Of a stretch of DNA of 64,000 nucleotides, positions 24,128-34,591 are shown in pieces. Each line of letters begins with the position of its first letter. Position 1 is the first letter of the stretch. The notes under the pieces were generated by a model that saw only the letters and a program-made list of their open reading frames with translations, was not told the DNA's origin and searched no databases. Source of the stretch: Bombardia bombarda (taxonomy: Eukaryota; Ascomycota; Sordariomycetes; Sordariales; Lasiosphaeriaceae); contig JAULSR010000005.1 in assembly GCA_030512295.1 (NCBI GenBank), positions 1 through 64,000 of the forward strand, read 5' to 3'. Position numbers and translations under genes: made by a program.

Positions 24128-24199
24128 CGATCCACCCAGGGGTCGAACCTGGAACCTCCTGATTCGTAGTCAGACGCTCTGCCATTGAGCCAGCGGACC
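24128..24199 (-). tRNA. tRNA-Arg(ACG)
   Basis: The minus strand folds into a complete 72-nt cloverleaf without an intron. The acceptor stem pairs GGTCCGC with GTGGATC (two G-U pairs). The D-arm starts GCTC-AATGGCA-GAGC, the anticodon stem-loop is TCTGA-CTACGAA-TCAGG with anticodon ACG, and the T-arm is CCAGG-TTCGACC-CCTGG. Discriminator base G. A T4 run a few bases downstream can serve as the Pol III terminator. Confidence 0.93.
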
Positions 24200-24415
24200 G
24201 TTTTACTCGTCATGAAGGCATCAGATAGTAGCTGTGTAGAAGATCCTGTGAGAGTGGAGATGGATGTCAAGATCGCTTCTTATTTTTTTTCTTCGGAGTG
24301 GGTCTGCCTCTTAACACAACCCATTCCCACCCCGTTTTCCATCAAGCAGAATCGATCCCGGCAACACTTGGTTTTTCCCCCAAACTTCACCACACAGACA
24401 ACTTGAAGGCCATGT

Positions 24416-26472
24416 CTAAACACGACACAACCTCCCGTTCTGATTCTTCAGTCCGCCCTGCACTGCCAACTCGACCGCCCAGCTCTCGCTCCCCACTGTT
24501 GCTGGTGCCCAAAACACGCCCCATGGATCTCTCTCTCTCTTGACCTTCAACAGCTTGTCATAATTGGTGCCAAAGAAACTGTGCTGCCAGTCGGGCTCCA
24601 GTTCGCCACCTGCCTCGTTGAAATAGGCCCCCCCGCCAGGTGTCGCCGCCCGTATCTTGTCCATGACACCATTCAGTCGCGCGTTGGCGGCGTCTGCCTC
24701 TGCTGGCGTTGCCGTGGCCATGTTGATGGTGTCAAATACATCAGCGTGCATGACTGCATCCCGCCATACTGGATTCACACCAGCAAGAGGCAGCTCTCCA
24801 CCTGTGGCAGCGACCTTCTTTGTCGGCGACATGTTCAGCCCGTGGAACGTGTAGCCTGCCTCGACGGCCTCGCGGGCTGCTGTCATGGTAGCATTGAAGA
24901 GAGTGGCATTGTCCCAGCTCGCGCGGGGAAAGAGTCGTGATGCAAAACGGCTGTTTCCAGGCCCGCCCCCGGTGCTGGGATTGGGCTGCTGTGCGTAGAC
25001 GGTTGTGGTGGGGGTTGTGATAGAAACGGGGATGCCCAGGGCATTGAGAGTAGCGAGGAGAGGCTGGACAAAAGCAGCAGCCTGGGGCGGGGAAATTCCC
25101 ACCATCTGAGCCCGCACTTGCATCAGGTACGAGGTATTGGACACCTTGATGCCGTTAGTCCAGAGGTAACCCCCCGCGTCAGCAACGGGGGCGCCAAAGG
25201 CAAAGACGGCGTTGAAGCCAGCCCAAAAAGCCGAACTTGATGCGATGGTAGCAGCGGGCGAAGGGGCCTCGACTGGCGTCGGAGGAGCCGATGGGTTGAG
25301 CGTGAAGGTAAAGGAGGCAATGGTAAGATTGGTGGACGGGTGAGCTTTGACGATGGCCGAGGTGACTATGCCGTAGGTGCCTGAGAGAGTTGGTTATGCA
25401 TGTCAGTTTCATTGCATCACTTGAAGTTGACGTCAATCGTAGGGACCAGCAGACTCACTTCCACCGCCGCCGCGCACTGCAAAGAATAGATCCTGGTTGG
25501 CAGTGGGACTCGCCGTGACGTATCGTCCATCGGCCGTCACGACGTCCAGCGATAAGACCTGATCGACACCCAGTCCGTAGGTCGAGCTGAGGGGAGAATG
25601 GCCACCGCCTGTGAACCAACCGCCATAAGACCCTACTGTGAGACACGACGCGGCCGGAAGGGTGATGTTGCTGCGTGCCGATTGCCCAAATGCATCCCAG
25701 ACCTGCAGTCCTGAGCCCACGCGAGCAGCCGTCCCACGATAGCTGACTCCGGGCTGCTTGTGGCTTGGAAGCAGCTCAAAGCCCCTTAGATAGTGCGTCC
25801 ACACACTGAGCGAGCCAGCTCCAACGTTTCGCCCGACCGAGTCATGGCCCGTATTTCTAGATGAACAAATCACCGTCAGTATCATGTATCTAAATTTCAT
25901 GGCTCAGAATAAAAGTCTCACTTGATAACAAGTCTAATATTCTTGTTCCTCGCAAAGTTGACAGCGGCTTGTACGTGCTTCACACTCGTGGCGTTGACCA
26001 CGTAGACTGGATATCCGCCCTGTGTGCAGTTTCCTGTTGGTGTTCGCGAGGCGATACAGGTATTACCCTGGGGCCACAAATTGAGCGATGTCAGGGGGTC
26101 ATCCAGATAGAAGCTCGTGCTGCTGGCGTTGGTGAACAGGAAGTTGCAGGCCGCACTATTGAAGGCAGGTGAGGTAGGATAGCAGACAGATGCTGCCGGA
26201 AGGGGGTTCAGAAGTACACCGCCGAGTGTTGTATTCAGGCGGGACCATTCGTCTGCAGTGGGCCAGCTCTGGTCACCAGGGAATGCCTTGCATCGAGATG
26301 AGTTTGTTCTCGCCGATGAAAGTATGGATATAGACGACGCAAATGCGATAGCCTTGAAGTTACCGATATCTCGCTCTGTCAACTGGGTATCGGCAGCAGA
26401 AAAGCTAGATCCAGCAGCAATCGGCGCGAGGGTAGTCCCAACCACAAGGATAAAGGGGATGAGTGTATGCAT
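24416..26472 (-). CDS. Secreted FAD-linked oxidoreductase, berberine-bridge-enzyme-like
   Basis: Exons 26472-25922, 25856-25459 and 25380-24416, introns 65 and 78 bases, 637 residues. A signal peptide (MHTLIPFILVVGTTLAPIAAG) opens the protein; an ATG six codons upstream (26490) is also possible. The FAD_binding_4 fold shows ATSVKHVQAAVNFARNKNIRLVIKNTGHD, whose His is the likely flavin-attachment site, and then VGSYGGWFTGGGHSPLSSTYGLG. The second half ends in a BBE domain with YFNEAGGELEPDWQHSFFG and KLLKVKRERDPWGVFWAP. Many NxT/S sites fit secretion. Such enzymes oxidise alcohols, sugars or alkaloid-like metabolites with covalent FAD, releasing hydrogen peroxide. The substrate is unknown. No secondary-metabolite backbone gene lies beside it. 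Confidence 0.9.
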
Positions 26473-27874
26473 GGCGGCGATCGTCGGCATATTGCAATGG
26501 AGGATCCCCAACCCTGATGACAAGAGCCTCAGGAGAGACAACCATATATACCACCATCTCACCTCCTTCGTTATCGGGTGCTTAGCTTACGCAGGATTCT
26601 GTAAGCATGGCGACAAGCAACTGCAGGAGCGTCGTTGGGCTTAGAATTCATGGGCCGTGACATCATGGGTAGGAATTGGAAGGCACTCGCATCTTTGGGC
26701 AGACAAGTAGAATTGCCGGGAGTCGGTATTGTAACCAACCTGCAGCTCTCCTGCTTCAATATTCGGGATGGATGTTACAGTGCGGCCGAGAAGTGTGAGT
26801 CCGTGTCGCTAGGAGAAGGCGGGGTTGTTGAGCGGGTTAGACAGCTTGAACAGCATGCAAGGAGGGAAGGGGGACAGACATCATGCCTTGCCAGTTGAGC
26901 GACGGTACCTGGGGAAATTCCCAACTGTCTTGTGTAGCCGAGCACCGCCGTTCACAGAGACTCGTCTACCATTGCTATGTAAGCCAATAAAGGGTTAGAT
27001 ATGACTGAATGAGTTATGTTTTCAAAACAATCCATACTTAGGTGGTTGTGTAGACCATCATCCACGAAACAAATGGCATATATGGCAGGACAGACAGAAC
27101 CTGCATCTGAGAATCTATCGGGTTCACGGTGCTGGATCCGACATGGTGACATTGTCACCTGCCAGAACAGGCAAACAAACGGCCGGTGTTGATGGTGGCA
27201 TTGATACAGCATATGTTGGTCGAGACCGTTCCTCGTTTAGATGGTGCCATAAGGCTGGGTCGCGAACGGACTGAAGGTGGTGAACATAGTGATGCAAGAT
27301 ACAAGGAACATGGGATCGGCAATTGGATTTCCCATCTTCGGATGTGGGGATGCACCGATAGGTCTCTTGGCCACACCCTTTCGGTACCTAAATATATTAA
27401 GCCCGCTCAGCCATCAGCAAAGCTGCTGCCGCGTAGCCCACCATCCAGGAACTTTGCTCTCACTGGTGTGTTCGGGAAACAAGGTTGGTTGATGCAATTA
27501 ATAAGTCTATTCTAGTGAAATGCAGGTGAGAAACGCAATCTGTCGGATTGCCATATAGAACTACTACCTCAACTATCTATCCAATAAGACGTCGTTACCA
27601 ACATCTCTCCTTCGTCGTGACATTTGCCCCACTATTCCAGCAATGGGGAATGGCCATTTATCCGTCAGCTTTATCCAAACAGCCGCGCCGAACGCACTAC
27701 GATGTGTTTGTAACGAGAACCAAGACTCTGAATATGGACACATGTCATCTATCATTACTGCACGTGCTAGCATCAACCAGACAAAGTTCATCGCCGTGCG
27801 TAAGGTAAGGCAGGGAATAGAACAATGTACAACTATCCAAAGTGCAGTATATCAACCTTGCGAGGCATGTAGTT
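26473..27874. promoter_or_regulatory. Divergent intergenic region, no gene seen
   Basis: About 1.4 kb between the starts of the FAD oxidoreductase (-) and the secreted SET gene (+). Open frames are short and mutually overlapping, with no recognisable family, signal peptide or splice pattern. Confidence 0.5.
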
Positions 27875-29413
27875 ATGGCATATCCATTGCCACAGTCTTT
27901 TGCTCCTGCACTGATAATAGGATTTCTCCTTCTCCTATCCGCCTCGCATGCCTCATCATCACGGTTGACATCGCTCATAACGCCCTGGCAATGCCCCAAC
28001 CACCCGGCCGGTCGACTGTCCCATCCCGGGATAGGACATGAGACCAGCCCGCTGCCGGGCTACATCGGGATCGCTGCATCCAGCCTTCATAACAAGTCAG
28101 ATTCATCTTTGAGTCCTCCAGTGGCTGTCTCATGGGCCTACACACCGCGATGTGTCGCCGGTTCCAACCCACCCACTGATAAAAGCAATGGCGGTACCAC
28201 GCCTCGAGTCCACTGTCTCTTTACATCGTCCGACTTTCGCGCCGGCCACGGTACCTCTCTGATCTCTACTACTTCGGTTGCCGCACACCTCGTTGGCGTC
28301 GGTGCCTTCATCGACTCGCCACCTTCACCAGCACAGCGACGCATGTTGTCTATTGGGCCGCCTTATGTCATTGCAGATGTCGCTGGCAAAGGCAAGGGGG
28401 TGCTTGCCACGCGCAGAATCCGGCGCGGGGAAATCATCATGGTAGACGTTCCGGCAGTAATGGTTGGTACAGCCTTCTTGGCCGATGTCAGGCCGCATCA
28501 CAGGAGAAGGGTGCTCAAGCAGGCGATTGGACAGCTTCCCGACGAGTTGAAAGCGAGGGTGATGGCATTAGGGAGGCTCGAGGGCGAGTACGAGGTGGAC
28601 TCGATTTTGGGTGTCAATTCCAATAGCGTGGTGATTGAAGTGGGTGGGGACGAGGGGGAGCTGCACGTTGGCTTGTTTACTGAGGCTGCGGTACGTATTC
28701 GCGATGTTGCGACAATGGTACTTATTTACTAATATCTGTGGTCTATGTGTAGCGGATTAACCACTCCTGCAGGCCAAAGTAGGTTGACTCTGATGACTCG
28801 GCATCATGGAATGTGGGATGAAGGGCTGACTGAGAATAGCGCATACTACCGCTTCTCGCCGCGACGACTCACCATGGAAGTGGTTGCCTACCATGCCATC
28901 GAGGCTGGAGAAGAGATTGTCATGAGCTGTACGTCGCCCCTTTCCATCCGTCCATGTATTTGCCCCCTACAAGTCGCCATGTTTACTCAACAAACAAAAG
29001 ATGTGCCCCTCGACACGGCCCGGTCAGAGCGGCGCCAATTCCTCAAGGAAACATGGGGCTTCGACTGTACCTGCTCTCTCTGCCATGGGTCAGAACTCGA
29101 CATCACCAATTCTGAGACGTGGCGGAGGCGCATGACGGATCTTCGAGGCTCAGTGCTGCATGCCAGACGCGAGGGATATTTCCAAGACGCCATCAACATC
29201 TCGAAAGACTGGCTGCACTTCTCGGAGCTGGAGATGGTCCCGCCGCTGTTGGCTGAGTATCACGACACATTGGCAGAGCTATACAGACTGAAGGGGGATC
29301 TGATCAATGCAACACGCTATGGACGAATGGCGCTGGATGGATGGGTCAGACTGGGCAGTGTCGAAGACGACCAGCTGGAAAAGGCAAGAGTGTTTTTGAA
29401 GGATTTGTCTTAA
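27875..29413 (+). CDS. SET-domain protein with signal peptide
   Basis: Exons 27875-28690, 28753-28778, 28840-28928 and 29001-29413, introns 62, 61 and 72 bases, 447 residues. The ATG at 27875 starts a signal peptide (hydrophobic core PALIIGFLLLLSASHA). An extracellular-type region follows (RVHCLFTSSDFRAGHGTSLIS, AAHLVGVGAF), as seen in a fungal SET subfamily. The SET domain begins at YVIADVAGKGKGVLATRRI. Its core motif RINHSCRPNAYYRF is split over three exons, one only 26 bases long, and ends in EAGEEIVMSYVPLD. A post-SET Cys cluster (CTCSLC) and a helical C-terminus follow. Splicing restores every conserved block, so the model is firm although no single open frame shows it. Why a methyltransferase-like protein enters the secretory pathway is unknown. 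The stop is 24 bases from that of the convergent GDPD gene. Confidence 0.87.
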
Positions 29414-29437
29414 TTCTAGTTGCTATCTCAGCTGATG

Positions 29438-30727
29438 CTATAGACCAAAGCAGTTGGCATAGTACGAGACGGTGGCACTCCAGTCAGAGAAGACGCCCAC
29501 GACGCCCACCTCCTGGGCCAGCACATGCAATAGGTTAAACACATCACCGTCATTGTTGGTGACGCCTCCGATTGACTCATAATAGTAGCCGCCATGGCTC
29601 TCGTCATTGAGCCATCCGCTCCGCTCCAAACTCCAGGTGATGATCTTCAGCCCCAGCTTCTTGGCCGTAGTGGCGTAGACGCTCGGCACAATAGACTTGG
29701 AGTCCTTTCCCACGGTGACCAGATATGGCAGGGGTGGGGCGATGTACTTGACGCCGGCCTTGGCGTAGTTGGTGAGGTTGGCCACGGCTGAGGGGAAGGT
29801 GCCGGCCTCGTCACCACTCTCATCGAGGAGCACGGCCTGCTTGGCGAACTTGGGCTCGGCTTTGAGCCAGTATAGCAAGTCATCGTAGAGGAAGGACTGG
29901 ATCCAGACGCGCTCGGGCTTGATTTTGGCCGCCTTGAAGGTGTCGATCATCTGCTGGGCATACGCGGCCTGGGTGTAGTTGCTTCCAGGCGGGAAGGGCA
30001 TGGGCACGCGCGGCGTCTTCAACTCAGGGGTGAACTGCAAGCCGAGATCGTCGACGAGGGAGATGTATTCGTCAAGGGTGAGGATGGGGCTGCAGGTACG
30101 AGCGTAGAGGTCGGTTCGGTAGCCGGGAGTTCCAGTCAGATAGGCTGCCGGGGTGGTGGCAAGCGGGTTGGACGCGTCCATCTTGCTGCAGAGCGTCTTG
30201 AGCTCGGCCAAGGTGAAGTCAGAGGTGCAGCAAGTGGCGGTGGCGGGTGAGCTGTTGGCGGCGGGCTTGAATGGGACGGTGCACTTGGCGTTGAGGGCCG
30301 GGATGGCGACGACGTTGGTGGTGGTGTGCAGATCACACTGGTCGTGGCGACACACGAGGGACTTGTCCTTGGTGAAGGTCACGTCGCACTCCTGGATGCC
30401 CGCGCCCATGCGTGTCCCGGCCATGATGGACTCGTATGTCTCTTCGGGGAACTGCAGCGTGCCTCCACCGCGGTGGCCAATACTCCACGCCGTCGGCTTG
30501 ATCTCGTTCTCGGAGCACGAGGCGAGCTTGTTCTTCAGCGGACCTTCGTCCATCTGCTCAATGAGCCAGTAGGGACGGGGACCAAGCTGGATCTTCTTGA
30601 CGGCGTGGCCCTTGGGCGGCTTGCCGGGACTGCCATGACCATTGCCAGACGTTGAGAGGTAGCCTCCAGGCAGAGCAATGGCTGGCGCGACGAAAGCCAG
30701 CCAGCTCAGGGAGAGGACCGAAGGCAT
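29438..30727 (-). CDS. Secreted glycerophosphodiester phosphodiesterase
   Basis: Single exon, 429 residues. A signal peptide (MPSVLSLSWLAFVAPAIALP) is followed by a Gly/Ser/Pro/Lys-rich linker. The GDPD domain begins near residue 83 with IGHRGGGTLQFPEET and contains GIQECDVTFTKDKSLVCRHD, which holds the catalytic His-Arg, the Glu/Asp metal ligands and the second His. Later strands include QFTPELKTPR, RVWIQSF and LGLKIITWSLERSG. The enzyme should hydrolyse glycerophosphodiesters outside the cell to glycerol-3-phosphate and an alcohol, for phosphate or choline gain. Several cysteines suit a secreted fold. Tail to tail with the secreted SET gene. Confidence 0.92.
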   Translation of the reverse strand: MPSVLSLSWLAFVAPAIALPGGYLSTSGNGHGSPGKPPKGHAVKKIQLGPRPYWLIEQMDEGPLKNKLASCSENEIKPTAWSIGHRGGGTLQFPEETYESIMAGTRMGAGIQECDVTFTKDKSLVCRHDQCDLHTTTNVVAIPALNAKCTVPFKPAANSSPATATCCTSDFTLAELKTLCSKMDASNPLATTPAAYLTGTPGYRTDLYARTCSPILTLDEYISLVDDLGLQFTPELKTPRVPMPFPPGSNYTQAAYAQQMIDTFKAAKIKPERVWIQSFLYDDLLYWLKAEPKFAKQAVLLDESGDEAGTFPSAVANLTNYAKAGVKYIAPPLPYLVTVGKDSKSIVPSVYATTAKKLGLKIITWSLERSGWLNDESHGGYYYESIGGVTNNDGDVFNLLHVLAQEVGVVGVFSDWSATVSYYANCFGL

Positions 30728-31662
30728 TGTCAGTGGGTGATCTGTCTGGTCTGGCGGTGCTGAAAGAGAGAAATGAAAAGGACAGACAGCTCACCTGGGA
30801 TTGAAGAGATCAAGTTAAGTTTTTTTTGCAGCTCCAGTTTTGCAGCTCCAGTTTTGCAGCTCCGGTCCTTTCACATGTATGTAGCTCATGCAGGCGTCTC
30901 GGGAGGGTCCCGCAGTTCCAGAGCGTCGGACATGCACCTGGGCGCATCTTGGCACATTTGCCAAGCAGGCAATAATGCAACCCTGATAAGGTCTGTCGAC
31001 GCCATTTCCACTGCAAAAACCATGCGCTTGTTTGGTTGTGGAAGCTCGCGTCGGTCGTGCTTTCCGTACTCACTTCCATCCCGCGTGCCTGGCAGCATTA
31101 TTCTAAGTACCCCTAAGTACCCTAGTGGCCAGCACTTGCTGCCGTCGACTTCATGCAACATGGCCTGGGCACGTGCAACGCCAAACCCAAGCAATCAGAC
31201 AACCAACTCGAGGCACGTGGACAGCCGGATTGTCCAGACACTTTTGTAAATAAATAAATAAAATCATACATCGTGCATATACCTTTTTACCTACCGTTCT
31301 AGGCACACTACGGGCTCAATAACATGCACGGCGAACTGCACGCCCCAACTTCACTTCAACCATAGCACGTGGTGAAAAATATTCCATTGAACTCAATCTA
31401 GAACTAATGGATTAATGGATAACCACCAAAACGTACACTATGATAAGGTATCATGTGAGTGGCTATCTCAGTACAGTGCAGAGAAAGGGGAAGGAAAAAC
31501 GAACATGAAACAAACCATTGTCAATTATGTGATAGTGAAGACTGAAGCAAGTGAATATATATTAGGTATATTAACATTACGTATGGGTAAGCATTGGGTC
31601 TGATCAGGATAAAGCAGCAAAGAACTAAAACATATATGCCAAAGAATGCAAGACCAGATAAG
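30728..31662. other. Intergenic, with a short tandem repeat
   Basis: Upstream of the GDPD gene. Three near-identical units of ttttgcagctccag lie at about 30824-30866, in its likely promoter. The remainder has no supported gene. Confidence 0.5.
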
Positions 31663-32358
31663 TTACTGAGGCGGAATTACCTTGAGGAGTTCCCCAAACT
31701 TCGCCTTCAGTTCGTTTATCCTTGCCTCCATCGCATCTGCAGCCACAATCTGTGTCATTGTCTCCCACTCGGGCAAGAAAGAGGGAGGGTACTGATTGCT
31801 CTTCAACATGGCCTCTTTCGCCCTCAGCGAATGGATCAATGCCCTCCTCTCCTCTTCAGTAAGGCTGGCCACAAGTGCAGGATTGTATGCCATCTGCTGA
31901 AAATACTCGAGCCAGAACTGCATCCAACCCAGCACCCGCTGGTTTTCAAACCTCTGCAGGAATCTGATGTGGCCTTCATTCATCATCTGGGTAAATGAGG
32001 TCAGGATGCGGCGGTCATAGAGGTTAAAGATAGTTTCCATCTTCTCCGCTAGACGCTCCAAGTGGTACATGCGAGCCTTGAGGACCTTCCGCAGCCGAAC
32101 TTGGTGCATCTCCCAATGTGAAGGCCCGTGACGGAAAGGAGCATAAAAGTTAGGGGTGTCAAAGAAGTTCAGGTCAGGCTCAGCAACCATGGTAGCAGAG
32201 AAGTCCATGATTGGGAACCCGTCCATTTCCATCGTTAGTGAGGAAGGAGTGTCCGTACATGAGGAGGCTGGGCTGTCCAAGAGAAGCGCGGGGTCAATAT
32301 TGCCAGTGTCGGCACTGACCACGCTAATGGGGGGGAGATTGGGATAGTTGTACTCCAT
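31663..32358 (-). CDS. Unrecognised protein, helical C-terminal half
   Basis: Single exon of 231 residues from the ATG at 32358; the open frame extends upstream only to a TTG. The N-terminal 80 residues are acidic and Ser/Pro-rich (MEYNYPNLPPISVV, DPALLLDSPASS), as in disordered or activation-type regions. From about residue 85 it is helical and charged (HQVRLRKVLKARMYHLERLAEKM, then SLTEEERRALIHSLRAKEAM and NELKAKFGELLKVIPPQ). No domain, signal peptide or membrane helix was recognised. The 696-base open frame with gene-like codon use makes a real gene likely; the function is unknown. Confidence 0.6.
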   Translation of the reverse strand: MEYNYPNLPPISVVSADTGNIDPALLLDSPASSCTDTPSSLTMEMDGFPIMDFSATMVAEPDLNFFDTPNFYAPFRHGPSHWEMHQVRLRKVLKARMYHLERLAEKMETIFNLYDRRILTSFTQMMNEGHIRFLQRFENQRVLGWMQFWLEYFQQMAYNPALVASLTEEERRALIHSLRAKEAMLKSNQYPPSFLPEWETMTQIVAADAMEARINELKAKFGELLKVIPPQ

Positions 32359-33277
32359 TGTATTCAAGTTTCTATTTGCCAGTCTTCCGGAGACTGGTCT
32401 GGTGCTTCCGAGGAGTTGCTGCTGTCAAAGCTTGTTGGTGGTGATTGTTGGTGTGGCGCTGATGGTGGGAAGAATAGGATCGAACTTGGAGACGGGAATG
32501 GAGGACTTATAGGCATTTGACCTTTGACCGACAGTTCAAAGGGGCAGTACAATACTATAGTAAGGATATAGTGGCTCTTTGTGCTCGACTACTAACTACT
32601 AGAACTACAATAGCATCTGTGGTTTGAGAGAATACCATTCTTCAGAGAAAACAATGTTTCAAAGAATGGCAAACAAAGCATGTGTAAATAGCATTGTTTT
32701 CTCGTAACTATAATAAGAACACTCTATAATGCTTTCCTTTATTTTCTATTTCAAAGGCGGGAAGAGGGGAGGATAAAGGACATCAAGGATAAAAACAAAG
32801 TCAAGCTCTTTATCTTTCAGGCCGCTGATGAAAGAAGTGATCGTGCTAACTTCCACTACTGACAGCAAGAAGATATCACCAGTTATATTCGATTAGGCAC
32901 TCCTCACAATCTTGCCATGGCCCTGCCCTGCTTACTTTATAAACCCTTTCCATAGGTATCTATGATCCTCAACACTAAGCTGAACTTAGCTTCCGAAGGA
33001 CCCGAGGTTGCTAACGCCAAAAAGATAGACCGGATTTAAGGCCTATATCTCCTCAAGCTCCGAGTAGATCATCAATGTGATATATAGAGTCGTTCAATGC
33101 AGACCTCAGGGAGCTATCGGCGTTAAGGTCCAGTAAAGATATTGAGATGCTCAAGGTGCACGAGGTGCATGGCAGTCAAATAGCTTATCTTTACCACGCA
33201 CCTGAACAACTGTCGCTTACTCCAGTTCTGCACCAAAACTCGACGCCATAATCAACCAAACCACATCAACCATAGAC
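32359..33277. promoter_or_regulatory. Divergent intergenic region
   Basis: About 0.9 kb, fairly AT-rich, between the unrecognised gene (-) and the MDR reductase (+). No supported gene. Confidence 0.45.
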
Positions 33278-34333
33278 ATGAGCATGCATCGCGCCGCTGT
33301 CCTTCCCCAAAAAGGCGGCCCTCTGTCGGTCCAAGAGCGCGTCACGCCCGAGCCTGGTCCCAACGAGCTTCTGATTGAAGTCATGGCTGTCGCCTTGAAT
33401 CCCGTTGACCATCACCAGCGTGATTTCGGTCTGCCGCCCGTGCCTGTCTATCCCGCTGTCATTGGGTCTGACGTCTCTGGCATCGTCGTAAAGACAGGAT
33501 CCAATGCTTCGCTTCCCGGCACTACCAAGCCTCTGGTGGCTGGCGACCGTGTCATCGCGTTTGCCTCGTCATTTTATCAGTCTGGCTCACCCGACTATGG
33601 GGCTTTCCAAAAGTACGTCCTGGCTCAGCCCGAGGGCGTCATCCCCCTCCCGGCTGGGCTCTCGTTCGAGGAGGGCGCCGTCTTTCCTCTGGCCGTCCTC
33701 ACTGCCCTAACCGCCTGGACCACCATCGGCATTCCACTCAACACCCGATACGCTCCCGAGGACAGGCAGGCGGTCCTGATTTGGGGCGGCGCAAGCAGCG
33801 TTGGGACCCTCGCCATCCAGTCAGCCCGCACGCTGGGCTTCACCCGCGTCTACGCCACTGCCAGCCCAAAACACCACGAGTACCTGAAGCGTCTTGGGGC
33901 CCACGCCGTTTTCGACTACAAGGCCGTTGACGTCGTCAAGCAGATTGTCGACGAATGTCAAAAAGATGGGGTCAAGCTGGAAACGGCACATTGCGTCGTG
34001 AACGGATCCCTGCAACCAACGTTGGACGTGCTCAAAGAAACAAAGCGCCATGGCGTGGTCGCCAAGGTCGCCCACTCACCTCTTTTGCCCCCCGATCACC
34101 CAAATCTGGACGGGACGGAGATCAAGTTCAACTACCCAATTATGGATCCGACAGAGAGGGACAAGCACATGTACGAGTGCTTCCATGACTGGCTACAAGA
34201 CGGTCTGCAGTCTGGCTCCGTCGTTCCCAGCCCGAGCCCCCAGATAGAAGGTGGCGGTCTGGAGGGGCTGAATCTGGCGCTGGACAAACTCAGGGCCGGT
34301 GTCAGTGGGACAAAGATTGTGGTCCCAATCTGA
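33278..34333 (+). CDS. Zinc-type alcohol dehydrogenase-like (MDR) reductase
   Basis: Single exon, 351 residues. The GroES-like N-terminal half has ELLIEVMAVALNPVDHHQRD and PAVIGSDVSGIVVKTG. The nucleotide-binding half has VLIWGGASSVGTLAIQSARTLGF in place of the common GxGxxG, followed by the VYATASPKHHEYLKRLGAHAVFDY motif. No structural or catalytic zinc ligands are evident, which fits the quinone-oxidoreductase/enoyl-reductase branch of the MDR superfamily. This group includes trans-acting enoyl reductases of polyketide clusters, but no polyketide synthase lies in the window, so a general NADPH-dependent reductase is the safer call. Confidence 0.9.
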   Translation: MSMHRAAVLPQKGGPLSVQERVTPEPGPNELLIEVMAVALNPVDHHQRDFGLPPVPVYPAVIGSDVSGIVVKTGSNASLPGTTKPLVAGDRVIAFASSFYQSGSPDYGAFQKYVLAQPEGVIPLPAGLSFEEGAVFPLAVLTALTAWTTIGIPLNTRYAPEDRQAVLIWGGASSVGTLAIQSARTLGFTRVYATASPKHHEYLKRLGAHAVFDYKAVDVVKQIVDECQKDGVKLETAHCVVNGSLQPTLDVLKETKRHGVVAKVAHSPLLPPDHPNLDGTEIKFNYPIMDPTERDKHMYECFHDWLQDGLQSGSVVPSPSPQIEGGGLEGLNLALDKLRAGVSGTKIVVPI

Positions 34334-34591
34334 AAGCGAATGTTAGATCATGATGCTGAAAAGTGAAATTCGGTCAGCTATATGCTACTAATTAGTATCG
34401 CATTACCTACCTAGCTATAACTAGAGTTTAGCCTTCTTCAAGATAATAAAGCTCGCTTGTTCGACAACCAAGCACTTTGAGTACTCCCATATCCTGCGGG
34501 CTATTAATCAGAATCTGGGTCAAGAGAACTCGTATCGGAACATACCTAACCATCCATCAAACCTGACCTAGGACGTGGCCGTCCTCACCAA

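Noticed and set aside
33278..34333. Trans-enoyl reductase of a polyketide cluster
   Set aside because: The family fits, but no polyketide synthase or other cluster gene lies nearby.
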